From: Parus major
Taxonomy: Eukaryota; Chordata; Aves; Passeriformes; Paridae
Assembly: GCF_001522545.3 (NCBI RefSeq)
Contig: NC_031770.1
Coordinates: forward strand, 21,924,816 to 21,988,815
DNA length: 64,000 nucleotides
Direction of reading: 5' to 3'
Position numbers and translations under genes: made by a program. The notes under the pieces were generated by a model, which saw only the letters and a program-made list of their open reading frames with translations, was not told where the DNA came from and did no database searches. Every line of letters starts with the position of its first letter. The first letter of the stretch is position 1. Shown here piece after piece: positions 26,298 through 41,200 of the stretch.

Positions 26298-29200
26298 TCA
26301 GTGCAGAGTGGACTGAGATTCTGTCTGAATTCCGATGAGCGAGGGTGGCTGCTGGCCACTGCCCGCGGTCAGCACGGGCCGGGGGTTGAGACGAGGAGGC
26401 ATGGAATTAGCTGGGCGGATGAGCGGGGGGGGAGGCTGGTTTAGGGTCGGCCGCGGCTGAATGAAGCGCGCCTGCTGCTGGAGCGGCGGAGGCTGGCGGT
26501 GCAGAGCAGGAGCAGCGGGAAGTGCTGGACGAAGTAACGGGGGCGGCTGATTTAAAGTTGCCAAGGGAGTGGCAGGTGCTGGAGCAGATGCCTGTGCTGG
26601 AGGTGAAGGGCCTAAACACTGAGTGGCCGGAGTGCTTTGTGCCTGCACAAAGGACAAAGACAAGACTGCGTGAACAGCCATCCCGGCCAGGACGTGACGC
26701 AGTTGGGCTGCCACTGGCCACTACACAGGAAACAGCATTTAAAAAAATAAAACCAAAGAACTGAGAAGTTACTGAAAAGAAATCACCAACCAAAAACATT
26801 ATAGACAGCAGAACTAAAAATATTTATGAAGCAAGTCTTCTTCTAGAACAAGAAGTGTATTTTAACACTAAAACAGTAACGTGATCGTCATTATCAAAGG
26901 TGCAGTCCTGCTCCCAGCTGGTTAACGACATTGGCTGAAGTTCTATGCAAGCTCATCATCATTCTTTAGAATGCGGTTTGCCACTCCACACCAGTTAACC
27001 TTATATTTTATCACTACATAAAATGCTGTTCCTCAACCCATGCTTACTTATTTCTGGTACACAAAACACACCTCATCTTCTTCATCAGTGCTCTTTCCTG
27101 ATGGCACATTAGAAGTATTTTTTGTGTCCTCCCCTAAAGCAGAAGCATCACCATTAGAAGCCAGGGTTCCTTGTTCCGCTTCCCATTCCTGCAATACCTC
27201 CTCTAAGTTAAACCGACGCCTGTAGTTTACAAAGAAGTTCTTCACTTGGCCAACAGTCTTGTTGCCAATTACATCTGCAATAGCTTGAAAATCTTTACCG
27301 TATTTTCGGACACCTGGAAGGCAAAGTAAATAACATAGCTGTGAAGAATCAGTCAGACACAGCTACGTGTGATGTATTTATAGAGAGAACCTATGGGACC
27401 TGCAAACCGAGGACTCGCTAATTAGGAGAACTTCTCAATTAGAAGAAGGCCTCCATTTCCATTAAAACAAAGTAATTTTTAATAGCACAGCTATCAACAT
27501 ACAAATCAAGAACTTTATTAAAAAGTCATTACCCATTTGTAAAAGATCCTGGCTTACTCACCGGCCCTCTCAACCTCAAACCACAGAGATCTAGCCTCTG
27601 ACAAACACAGTGAATCTTTCAGTGTGTTCACAAAAAGAGCAGAAGCCCAAGACCAGCTCAAGAGGGGAGGAAGGGTGACTGAGCATGTGTGAATGGCTGT
27701 AAACAGAATAAAATGCTAGAAATATCAAGTGACAAACACTGATAGCTCCTACAGGTTCCCTCCACACCAGCTGCATGCAGATGGTTCTTTCCCACAGCCA
27801 GTGGGGTAGGAGTGGCAGAGGGCAGAACAGGAGGCCTGAGTTCAGCAGTATCACAATATACTGCTCATTCCTGCACTTGTGACATGCTCTACTCAGGCTA
27901 CAGAGAGCAACTGGCAAATTTGATTAAATCCCCTTCTGATAAGCAGCATGACAGGTGATCTTTGCATTGTTCTTTTCATTAATTTTTGTACTGACATCAG
28001 TAGTCACTTTTGTTTATGAGCAATTCAAGAGAAAATCCCAACACATATTTTAAATACTTCTAAAATTATATCTGCATATAACAAAAAAAACTGAGTGCAA
28101 CATTACATAGTTTTTAACTTAAAATTTGAATTATAATAAAAAGTATATTGATTCTGTTATATTTAGGGTATGATTTCTCCTGCTTAATGAAAAAAAATCC
28201 TCAACCTCTCCCACCTCCTAAAACACAGCTTTTAGCTACACAAAGTATATTTTTAATTACAAGTGTCAAAAAGCTTGGAGACTTGAAGAAATAAACCAAT
28301 TTTGTTCCAGAGTGAGTAAACAGAATTGTTTGGTTTTTTTTTCCTGTCAGTTATGCATGAGCAAATTACAATTTGACTTCTTCTGTGAAGCTCCTGATAG
28401 TTAAACTCATTTGGAACATATTACAGTTCTTAGAGGACAGGCACTCTTTCTCATTACAGGAAAAGAAATTTATGCCTGATTTCATGCCTCACTTCAGAAA
28501 ATGAAGCAAAGTGTTCAGAAAGAGAGTTGTTTCAAACTGAAAGCTATGTTCCTTTTCAACTTAATTGTGAAGAGTGTGACCTTCAGTTTGTTCTGCTCCT
28601 CTCCTTTCTACTTTCCTCCTTATTAGGCGCTTCTGATGTGGTAATGCAAGCTCCCTGCAATTTAAAAGAAAAGTTCACCTCCAGGATAGTAACAAATTCT
28701 GTAGCTGAAGCTGATGTTTCAGCTGTCAAGAACCCAGCCACATTATTTAGTGTCTTTTTCTGGGGCGTACAAAAGAATACAACCCTTCGGATTGCAGGGA
28801 CCTTGGAAAGATTTCAGAGCCACGTGGGAGGGCATGGATCCAGGCAAAGCAAAGACAGGGCTTTGGCTCTGTGCTTTATCAGCTGTACAAGGTATCAGCT
28901 ATACTCCTTAAAAGCTGTGTGTACCCACGAACATTGCCTCCAGTATTTTAATATTCTTTGTCTGCCCTACCATTACCACCCTTACTGATTTATAATGAAC
29001 ATGAAATGTCCATTGCAATGTATCTAAACATCTGGTACAATTAATCAAGTGAACAAGGTGCCCAGCAGAACAAAGCATATTTCTGTTAGAAAACTAATAT
29101 AGACTTTTAGTGGTTTCAGCCCTTTCTGTTACTATGCTGGCTACACTTCTTTCCTCCCTTAATCTGCAAAACAATTGAGCCTGCTGGTTATCTTCAACTC

Positions 29201-32200
29201 AGGTTGTCAAAAAAAGGTCTTAAAGCCTATTCCAAGCAAACAGCTTGAAAACAAGGTGTTCTTGCCTTCACTGAGACCTCAACTCTTAAAAAATAAATCT
29301 AAATAAAATAAAATTTCCTTAATTTAGCTACACTCAGCACTACTCATTTTGGATTATTTTCAATGTTATTACTACCACTCTATCACAATCACGTATTAAA
29401 AGCCTTTCATGCCATGTAAGAAATAGAGAAAATTCACTGTGTCTTTACAAAACTTTAATGTATAAGGTGATGGCATATCTCTAAGAGCTGTTGCCAAGAC
29501 ACCATCCCTGTTAAACTGGTGCACATTACTTAGGCATCCTTATACAAATTCAGTGCTAAACACCCCCAAATTATTTCTCACCTGTTCAATCCCTATTCAA
29601 TAAAAATAATTTCATTAAGCTGATGAAGGTGAAGCTCAAAAAGGGTGACTGCACAGCCTCACTTCACATGTATGAATGGTTTTCTCCCAGCTCGTTTAAA
29701 AGCAGCCCAGCTCACAGGAATCCTTCAAGCTCTTCAGAACTTCACCCAGCTGCAAAGGTACACTGGAACACGTGCATGCTCTTGATTACAGCATTTCATC
29801 TCAAATGTCTCTCTTGGAGAAACTCATAAATGCAACTTTGATGCTGTTTACACTGCTTAATGTTGTACAGCACAGCAAACACAATATTAATCAGGGTGCA
29901 AAGTAATATGATACAGCATCACAATGAGGCAGAAATAGTTAATGGGAGCTGCAGTTCCATTGTGATGGGATTACAGTGCTCCTGGCAACTATCTTGTATA
30001 GAGTTAGATTCTGATTTTCCCAGCTGTTTTTCCCTGCAATGCCATGAAAGTCATGTGCTACTCTTCAATGCAAATTTTGTTGTCTTGAACAAATGTTAAA
30101 ACATTTTTGCAATTACATATTCAAGGCCAAGATGTTAGTTTGAAAATATGACTATGTTTATACATTTCTGTACACAAAAGTTTGTAATTTAAGAACACTA
30201 ACTGATGAACTAGTCCATTACATTCAAAAACTATTCAAAGCTGCACTGTCACCTGATAAATTATACTGCAAATATATTGGCTCAGAGATCATAAATCTGA
30301 GTCCACAACCCCACTGCAAGCACACAGACTGCTTTTAAGATTACACACAGCTCTATTTTAAGACAAATTTTCTCATTACCTCTTCCATAGTTACTGGCAA
30401 TCCCTTGAGATTAGCCTACAGATAACAAGTTTTTTCATGTTTACTAAAAACAGTACCAAAATTACATTACTGCAGATTATAATTTCCATGGTTAGATTTA
30501 TTGTTCAAATTCAAGTGAACAAATCGCGTGCCACCTACCTGTTTAGTGCTTATGATTTCTGTAAAATTATTACAAGCATACACCAAAATATACCAACACA
30601 TTTAATAAAATAATTCCATTTTAAAGTGTACAAACTAAATGTCCCAAAGTTCAAGTCAACTTGCAAGTCCATGCCTAATGCACATTATAGAAGCTTTTAG
30701 TAGAGCAACTGTGGATGCCTTCTAAAAACAGTCAGGAAAAACACTAAAAACAGTCAGGAATGGCTCCCTCATGCCTAGAGTCTCCTACCTCAGACAATTG
30801 CTTTGAAGCAAGAAATCAGGGTCCTTAGCCTGAGGGATTGGAGGTTAATATCTACAGCACTCTCATTCCAGGAGGGAGAGCAAGCAGTAAGTAAGGGAGG
30901 GATAATTAGAATGCTTTGTTCTTGTCATTAGGGTTCTCTCTCATCTCCATTTTATATAGTGCCAAGGAAAGGGGACCACAGAGGGAACAATACATAAAAG
31001 ACTGCACATGTCAATGAAGAGATTTCTTCCAGAAGGCCTGATTTCTCACACCACCCTTAAGGCTGACTACCTTTATAAAACATAGAACCATCCCTAGAGA
31101 CCAGAAGACTAGATTTCCTCTCCAAGGAGTCACCACCAACCCTCACTCTCTTTTGCTCAGGCTCTAGTTTATTTGTCTTGTCAGAGTGCCATAGCTTAAT
31201 GAAAACTGAATGTATTCTCACCACTTCCCAAAGTGTTGCTTAGTGAGAACTCCAATAACTAAACTATGAAAAGGTAAGATGGTTTGAATCCTTTCATTCT
31301 AAGGCAGGCACAATGACTCTGGATTTTCCCCACTCTTCCAGCAAGCCTTCTACTTACTAGACTACCATATCAGAGAGGCATCTCCTTCAGTTGCATCTGG
31401 GAACAAAATACTGAGGTATTTAGCAATAGTGAGAGAATGAACATAGGACAGAGGACAGCTTGGAGATGCAAATCCAAGCCCGAGGCATGTAAGTTGAAAG
31501 GCATGATTTAAGACACACCATGTCTTTCTGCATTTCCAACCATACTTCAAAATAACCTAGCTTTAGGTTCAGCCATCTGACTAATAAGTAAGTTCCAGAT
31601 ATGGCATACCAATCAACTGTACACTGATATCCTGATCCACTGAATGTTTTACACTAAAACTCAGTATCTCATTTTCAAGGTGAAGAATACAGAGGAATAA
31701 AGCAGATACATATAACCAAGCTATTATCTTTTAAAAAGATGATCCACACAAGTGAGTCAATATATGCCTTCAAGACAGTATCTCCAGATATTTCCTGTCC
31801 ATGTTCCATGGCTTGGCAGTGCATGCTAATACAAGAGTCAGTTTTCTTTCATATAAATTAAATAAATGCAAGTTAGGTGTATGAATAGCCTGCAAGAAGA
31901 TGCTGGGTTTTTAGCCCAGTAAGACTGATAGTCAAGCATCCATATCTAGCTTCAGACTGTTAAAAGGCCTAATGGGTCTAAAGGCCATTAGTCTCTCATG
32001 AACAGAGAAAAGCAACGGCAAAGCAGATTTACTTCTGATTTTTCCTACTTTAGAATACTAGAGATGTCTTAAATGCTTCATATTTTATTACTTTAACTAT
32101 TGCTCTAGTCTTCCACATTAGAGAAATTCATGTAAAGTGATTTAGCAGATGATTGAAGAGACTTTCTGGCACTAAAACAGTTGTTAAATCCTGCTTAGCT

Positions 32201-35200
32201 TTTCTCTTTGAAATTTAACATGGTTAACAGAAAGCCTAGTGTCATGTTGTTTGAATAAATGCCCTAAATATTCTCAACAGTTTTGCTGCTCTCTTGGTGA
32301 CCAGATAAAGTTTAGCTTTGCATTAGAGGGAAATACAAACATAAGCCTAAGCAACTCTTCAAATCCTTTACATCAGATTTCAACTTGCTGCTACTATTAA
32401 CATACCTTGTACTGCAAGAAGCTGTTCTTCTGTGGTCCAACGGGCATTGATTTTCTGATTAGACTAGTAAAATTAGAAAAAAGGCACAAAGATCATTAAA
32501 TTGTTTCAACAGCTGCAAAATATCTGAGCATCAATGTCTTTTACTTGCACTACATCTTGCAAAATAGGTAAAAACCTCTTCCCTATAAACCATAAATTTG
32601 TAGCTCAAGATTGTTTTCATGCAGAGGAAATAGTGTTTACGGATTGGAGCATAAAACTATGCCAGCAGTTTTTCCTCTGTTTTATTGCAGTTTTTTAGCA
32701 TCAACTGCATAATAACTTATGCACAAACTAATGATCTTTATGCAGACAGAATTTCAACTTATAGTAACATTTATCTAAACTATTTGGACTTGGTGTATAG
32801 AGGATTTTGCATTCATATTATGTTTCATATCCAAACCTTTAAAACAAGCAAAACCAGAACTTCAGTAACAATAGATCATTCATTTTAGATGCCAAAGTGT
32901 ATATATAGTCATGTTTTCACATAGAACACCATTTATTACTGGCAATCTACATTACCTATTTTTAATCCAAAAAGCCCCAATGTATCAGGGCCCAATTTCA
33001 GCTTCCTATTGTTGTAAACAGACACGACATTTCAGTTTTTTCTGCTTCTTTTTTCAACCAGGTGCCATAAAAAACAGCCAACCACCAATTTCTTTTAAAG
33101 TCTCCCCACTACATGTAATTTAATGGATCCTTTTTAAGCTGCTGCTGCTGAAGCAAAACACATTTCTGCTGCTTCCTACCAATGTAAGTGCAAGGCCACG
33201 ACTTTCAGTATTTATTTTGATTTACCTCAGGAGGTTTGAATTCTTCAATCCCGCCTTCCATTTTCTGTTTAAGTGCACTGTTTACTTGCTTAGCATTTTG
33301 AACCTTGGTCAAAAACAACAAAGTTAATCAGCTCCACAAAGAAAGTTGGTCACTTTACACATTTATCTTCACTAGGATTGCCACAAGTGTACCTCCTAAG
33401 TTAGAAAGAGAAATATTATGGTTTAAGGCTTCACTACTTTTAACTGTTTCAAAAAACTTAAAAAAACCAAAACAAAACACATCACAGTTTACTATGGAGA
33501 AAAAAAATTAAGCCAGTCTTTCAAAAGAACAGTTTGTCTGAAAGAATATTAAAAGCTGCTTATAACAAGTAATTGTTATAAGGATGCATAGGTTCTTGAA
33601 GAATTAAGAATACCCTAGACACAAAACTTCATTCTTAGAGATGTGAGATGTATTGTATATATTAATTCATTAATTTCTTCCTTCTAAAAAAAATAAATTC
33701 ATGAGATGTTTCCAGTTAGTTCCTTCTGACAGATGCTTTTTATTGACCTGAGATCATTCTGATTTTCTTTAAGGGGAATTATTAAAATGATTTTAAATAT
33801 TTCTTAGTTTATAAAAAGGATAAACCTTCAAAATTGTACATATACATGTCTATGAACCACTTAAATCTGACATTGATGCACATAAGGTAACAGGTAAGAA
33901 AATAGTTTTGCATACTATGGTGCACAGCTATTACAAGGGTTCTTAAGACACAAAAGCAGACAACTCAGTGGGAGATTCCAAAGGCTGCATTCCTGCAAGA
34001 AAAAAAAAAAAAAAAAAAGAGAGAACCCCTGCCTCACTTGTGTAGCTCACCTACACTTTGGCTAAAGAGTGAAACCCACCTATGCTATTTAGCCCCAGAC
34101 TGCTGCTGTGACAGAAAGAAGCTTATTTCTCCTGTAAAAGAACATAAGGGAGCAAAAACCCCATGAAAAAATTCTTTATTCACTCCGTGATTTTGCCACA
34201 TGGCAGCTTTATAAGGAGGCAAAAATTCCAGAAGATAAGCCTTGACTCTGCAGCCCCATCGCTCCTAGAAAGCAAGCATGCACATAACTACTGAGAAGCT
34301 GAATAATTACATGTTTCAACTTTAAATGCCAAAATTTAATTTCTTCATGCAAAGGACGCAGGCAATTTTCCTCTTAAAGGTGGAGATTAAAAAGCTTTTC
34401 TAAATTTAATAAGAAGTAGAAAATGTATCAATTCAAACAGAGAAATAACTAGGTCCATGATTTCCGCAAGCCTCCCATACTTTCACACTATGTGGGAAAG
34501 GGCATCCAGGAAACCAGCTACAATTTAAAGCGTAATAAATGTAACTTCCTCTGCTCCATTGGTCTCATTTTCACTTTTCAAACAAACACTTCTAACAAAG
34601 TAAAAAAAAAATTAAAATCAAATGTGACTTTTGATTTTTCCTGTCCCCAAATCTGTAGCACTATTTTAATGCTACCCTTTTTTTCATAAGTAAAAAGTCA
34701 TCCTGCTTCATTTTATCCAAAAGAGCAGATGAATGTAAAAAACCAAAAACCGAAGAACAGCTACTGTCCAGCATTTCTGGTGATAACTGTGGAACAAAAT
34801 GAGGAAGACTCACATTAAAGAAGTTTCAGAATCTTCACAGATAATCTTCAAAACCATTACAATCAGAACAATCTGAGATGAAATAAAAAAAAACCAAGAC
34901 TAATAACCCATGGTACCTGTCGCTTTAACGAGATTAGTTCCATATCCAGCTGTCTAAGAATTGTGTTGGCTGCATTGGGACTACAGGAAACAGCTATCAC
35001 ATCTTCCTGGGTCAGGTACATGCCTTTTGGTGGACGGCATTTGGAACGCTGGGAATGGTGGCGATGCTGCAAGCTCTGATACTCTCTTCTACCCAGACCT
35101 ATTTTGCTGGTCTGAACAGGCTGATCATTATTGCCCTTTAATTTACAAGAAATAAATCATTAAAGAATAACAGTATCTTGTGTACAACTTTACTAAAAAT

Positions 35201-38200
35201 AATGAAGTATCAGATAGCATTGTAATGTCATATTTATGACAAAACTTAAGCTAACATCCTCCTTTACACATAATATCCAACTATGTCTCGCAGATGAGTT
35301 GATGGAACATGCCAGTCATCTGCTGGATAAGCCTGCATTAGTCTAAGAAAGCTCAGTTTTCAAAACTTTTTTTTAACACAGCCACAAATACAGTAAATGT
35401 TATGGAAATCCCAGTCTGAGTATTGTGAAAGGAGATACATAATATACACATATGTATCTTGTTTTTAAAACAAATAATCAGAGACTACACATTTCTGATC
35501 AGATATGAAGAATTTGGGCAAAGACTAAAGAAGAACTGCAAAGTCAACCAGGCCAGGCAAGAATGCAAAATGACATTTTTCCCTGCTGTCAGCACTCTAC
35601 AGTGTTTGGGGGGACAGGGAGGGGCTGACTTGAGACTTGGAAGAGAAAGTATGGACATGGCCCTGCAGTCATAGCATGAGCCTTTGTTATTTGCTTCTTT
35701 GGAAAGGAAAGGAATGGCAAAGAGGAAATGAAGTCTTTGTTTTGATATGTTTGGACACCTAAACATTTCAGCTTTGTCTTCAGTTGGGATTGCTGCATAA
35801 CTTCTCTACATGTATATGACTTGCTTAGAGCAACTGAGTAGCTTCCCTATAGCCCAGGAGCAGAGATACAAGAATTATTTTCTCTGCTAGGGTTTTCTAA
35901 TTCAAAGCAATGCTTAGTACTAGAACAGAAAGAATTCAGTCTTTTCCCTACTTCAAGCAGCTCCCTACTGCTCGTCCCTGCTGGCATCCATGCCTGTTTA
36001 AGAGGAGGTGGTCATCTGATTACAGTGACTGCAAAACCAAATGCAGCAGCCATTATTAATATTATCATTATTATTATTTTCTGTAGTAGTAGTACAGAGC
36101 AGCAAACAGAGTCTTGTTTTAGTACACCTGACCTTGTGCCACATTCTCTTCCCCAGCTAATACAACATCTTATCCAGCTCACAGACTTCACAGAGGCCAC
36201 TTAAGATGTCTGTTCTTCCTTGGAAAAATGATGTAGAGCCTTACAGTTTTGACATTTAAAAATTTCAAGGTTAAGTTCACTTCTGCCCTGTTTATACTTA
36301 TTCGGGTTTTGGTTCTGCATTGCTCTTTTGGTATGAAATTGAAGTTCCTGTGTGTTCAATCTGGATTTAAAGTGAAAATATTCTCTCTCAATTTTTTCTT
36401 GCCAAGATAGAGAGTTTAGGTTATATTTGTTTTATCTGGTAACAGAAAGTTTCCATTGCTCTGTGTGTTCAAGCAGCCTACTCAGTTTATATTTTGCTTA
36501 GGAAGTGAAAGTATGCAAATCCTCCCAGAACTATTAGATGACAAAATTATCTTGTGCAGATCCAAATAGCTCATCAGAAACTACAAACCTATTTGTCCTG
36601 TTCCTAGAAGTCTATCAATAAACTACTTGCATTCTGGACTGTATGTCATGCTTCAAACTATAACCAAGTAAATTGAGCAAAACAGCTCATTTAGACACAG
36701 CTAAGGCCAGTCATTAGATTTCAGGGACATTGTTAGCACAACATAAAAGTAAAAAGGTACATTATCAGGCCATGTGATATTTCAAGTACTACAAAACATC
36801 CCCATGTTAAAAAAGCAATCTCAAACTCTTTCATTGAAAGGGATAATTTTCCTTTTTTTTCTCCAAGGCCAGTAGATAAAGGGATACATTGAAGGTCACT
36901 GCAAAGCTCAGAACAGAAGCTAAGCTTATTGGTCTCTTACTCAATATTATTTTTGTAAAAAGTGCATCCTAGACACCGCTTCACGGGAGTGCTGAAGTTT
37001 TGTATAACCTCTCCTCTCACTCTTGAGAAGCATGAACTGGCTGATTTAGGGGGATCACAAATGCTTAAAGTTGATCAAAGAAACAAACACAAACTTTGTG
37101 TTTTTCTTGTCTTGTTTATAGATAGCTTAATGTTTATAACAAGAACTCAAAAAACGCCTAAAAACTGAACATACCCTGAACACAGCAGTCATCGGTAAAG
37201 CTAAGTGCTCAATTAGGACAAAAATGTTTTTCCTCTACACTTATTAGCAGAAAGCATCTCAATAAAACCACATAATAGTTAAAATGCATCAACTCACTGT
37301 GGCTTTGAACAAACAACAAAGTTGTTCTTTGAAAAACATAATTTAATTTTAAAATTCAAAGAAAACACTTTGATTCAAATAATTCACAACCAGTAAAACT
37401 GTAAACATACTGATAAGACTGAAGGAGGGCAAATACAATCTGTTTTATCAGGTTGTGAGAGGATACATCTCTTATAAAAACTGAAGATCTCTCAGGACAC
37501 AGTGGAGGTAATGAGACATTTCTGCATTTCTGGCATTTACAGCCAGAAAATGGCAAAAATATAGAATACTATTTTGTTTCAATGAGAAGTCATCAAGACC
37601 TTGACTATTTAAATGCCCTGGGAGTTCAGCAGGGTGACATCTAAACCTCCATACTACAATTCACTCTTCACAGTAACACATTCACTGAAAACAAACAAAC
37701 TGACATTCACCATTAAGTTATCTGTTACCTCCTTTTTGGCTTCTTTTTTGGGATCATAATCGCTATCATTTCCATCCATTGGATGAGCTTCTTCTACATC
37801 ATCATCGCTAAAGACAGATTATAAAAAAAGCTTGTCACTATTTTACTTTTTAAACCCAAATGTAAGTATGTACCAGGATAAGAGAGTTTATCTACTTGAT
37901 TTTACCTATTCTGAGTAAATGGCATCTCAAAATTATTTGTAGTTTTCAAAAGATGGCTGTTACAAGCATGATTTCCTATATTAAATTCCAGTAATTATTA
38001 GGATAAACAAGCAATCCTAAATCATAGTTTCAAAGTTACTTTAAGCAATGCTGGTACTGCTGCCAAGAATTTTGGTGTCACCTTCTTTCCAGTCAACCAC
38101 TTATGCCAATGTGAACACTTACGTGGCCAACTATATACCAAGGCTAGAAATAACCTTCCATTTGCCCCATTAGTTTTAATAGAGCAATTTTCAAACCACT

Positions 38201-41200
38201 ACAACAGGTGAATAAACCCTTGCTGAAATCTGTGGGGAGCATAGGACATATGATGGGAAAACACGGGACTGCTTTTTCACCAACGTGCTTAAAATCTAGC
38301 AGTTTAGGGGAGGGAAATGAAATCTACTGAATTAAATCAAAGAAAAAAGATTAAAAAGAGAACAGTCAATTCAGAGCCTAATCCAGTCATTCTGAAAATA
38401 TAATTTCTGAATAAATTAATGCAAGAACAAACTTTCTAGTTCTTACCAAACCCCTCCAAACTGCTATATTAAAAGCAAACTAACTTTAGCTTGTAATTTT
38501 TCAGCAATAGAATCACTAAATAAGCATATGAACTTTAGATAAGTTATTGAAAAAAACATATAATTAAAAATAACCCTTTTGCCCCAGTGATGCACTTTTC
38601 TATAGATACAAAATTACAACTTCCAATATAAACATAGATTATGTTACTTACACATGCAACACATATCACCTTTTAAAAAGTGCAAGTTAATAATTAAGTA
38701 TACCAAGCACAATAAAATTTTAATTTCATAGTAACTGTGAGAAACGTTATTCCTTTCTTTGCAAGACAACAAAACTACTCTGAGCTCTAATTCTCTCTGA
38801 CTGATAGCACTTCTAAGTCTCCTAAAAAAAGATTTTATATAAAGTGTTATTATAAAATAATGCATAGGCTCTCTTACTGCTTCAGCTTCTTACAGTGGTT
38901 GAACTTTCAGTTTTAGTTCCATATTAATTAAAAAAATTCAAACAAAAAGGAATCCCAACCCTCCCACATACCCATAAAAACACTCTTCTGCACAGACAGT
39001 AATAGCCTTCAGGATTTAAATTTTTTTTTTTTTTTTTTTTTTACAATTCTCCATTAAAACACTCCCATCTCCTATTACAACCCACACAGACTGGAGTGAT
39101 AAAGTTCTTAAAGCACAGGTCCCGAACCCCTTGCTAGAATCAGAGATATCACAACAGGGGTCTCAAACCTGAAACACACGGCTCTCACTGAAACAATAGC
39201 TAGAAATTACTCCACGTCTCTACTTAGGAAAATTTCAGTCTCTGGTTATCTACTTAAGAACACAAAACTCACCTGTCACCTTGATTATTTCTATTAGCTA
39301 GTTTACGAGCCTGACGATCCATCAAACTTGTCCTAGAGCGAGTTTTTTTCCAAGAATAGTAATATTTTACAAGGCTTGCAATGGTCTTGTCTGGGAGCTA
39401 GAAGAATTAATCAACAGATTAACACTTTCAAAATTTAAAATTCCATCCAGATTTCTAATTCTGCTCTGTTTATAGCCATCTTTTAACAATATTTTAAGAT
39501 TAAAATGAGGGATGTATTTCATATTTTTAAAAAAGGGGAGAAGGCTTCTTTTCATTAGAGTTAAAAAGCTGTATATCCAAGAGACATGAGGAAAATAAAT
39601 GAAATCTTATATTCAAGGCTCTTCCTGAAGCTTTTACACAGAAATCAACATGAAATTTTAGCCCAACAGGAGCCTTTGTTCTTAATGCATCTGAGCTGTT
39701 TAATGCTTCTGATTGAAATATTACTTTACCATTTGCTGGATCCTGTGAAAGCTCTTTCCATGGAAGCTAAATGCTTGTTCAAATAGGACTTTATCTTCAA
39801 CTGTCCATTCATCAGGGAAAGGAGTGAAGTTAGGGAGATCCGCAAGGGACTTCTCAATATTGTGTTTATGCCAGAACAACATGCCGAGAGCCTTTGAAAA
39901 GAAATAGTCCCTCTTTGGATTTAGTCAATTTTCTAAAACGTTGAGACAAGTTAAATAAAAACAGGCAATTTATTTGTTTGAAATTAAATTTGACTATCAG
40001 AATTCCTTCTCAAAATGTATTTACAATTTTATTGGCTATTTACTATAGGTTACAAAATTCTCTTTGGAGACAGTGGGCACATCTATACTTTATTAATGGT
40101 ATGAAAGCCAGACAATTTAAGGTTGGCATGGCAGCAGTAATTCTAGAGCAGCACAAGCTAAGCTGAGGGGCTCCAATCTGACCTGCTTTCTTACTTTACA
40201 GGCATATATCACCTACACAGTTCCTTAAAGGCCTTTATTACCAGCCCACTCAAAAAAGAAAACAAAAATACTTTTCAGTAGCCAGAGGACCATCCAAAAT
40301 GCAAGTCTGAAAGTTCAAAGTGAGAGTGGTCTTTCTACAACTCTTCAATTCACAAATAACAGCACGTCCACTTCGTCATGTGAACCTAATAAGGAATGGA
40401 AATTTAAATATACTTTCTTATATCATTTCATTTCTCGGTATTCTTAAAGAATTTTATGTTCATTAGACTTTCTGCCAGAGAATCACTGGCAGATTTGATG
40501 CCAAGATTCGGGCATGGAAATTGGGCAATGTAAGCCACTCAGTTTCAATCGTACAGTGCAGGCAGACAATTGTCAGGTGTCTTTCCAAACCCCTGATTTC
40601 ACATCTTTGACAATCTGGACACAGCAAACCTCTGCTCTTGTTAGAACGGCAAGTGACAAGCACCTCTTGCAAAGAGAATTTCAATTCCACTGCGAGAAGT
40701 CTACAAATGTTTTGTACCAGAAGTTATTTTATAAATCCATCTCTAGGAGACTTGAGAGCCATCAGTTCCTCCTCTTGCCTAACAGAAGTCAAGGCATAAA
40801 GAAGCAACACCAAACCACAGGTATATTCTGGACATTTTAACACTGGCAGCCTCTTTGTCAGACAGCAGCTGATGAGCAAGCTTCCATCCTCCAAAACTTG
40901 ATCATACAACTTCTTTTCAATTGTACAGCAAATATTTTTTTGCAATACGTAAACTCACTTTTACATAGATTGGTTAATTTATAAAGAAATTTCATATAGA
41001 ACTACATGCAGACCAGCAAAGTTTTATCCTTACTTTTTAAGGAATGGTGACCAAAGGTTGTTAACTAAAAAGTGAACTTATTTGTTACCTTCAGAGTTAA
41101 AATTTGAGTCTGTTCTCCTGCCTTTGAAAAAACCCACTCAATTTAGGTTAGTTTGCTTTTTTTTTTCAATATGAAATAAACCTTTTCAGTGCCATCCCTA

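Noticed and set aside
26298..26714. RCOR3 last exon read further upstream to 26714
   Set aside because: The frame stays open past the acceptor by chance; the splice site at 26642 joins in phase with the preceding exon and gives the expected protein.
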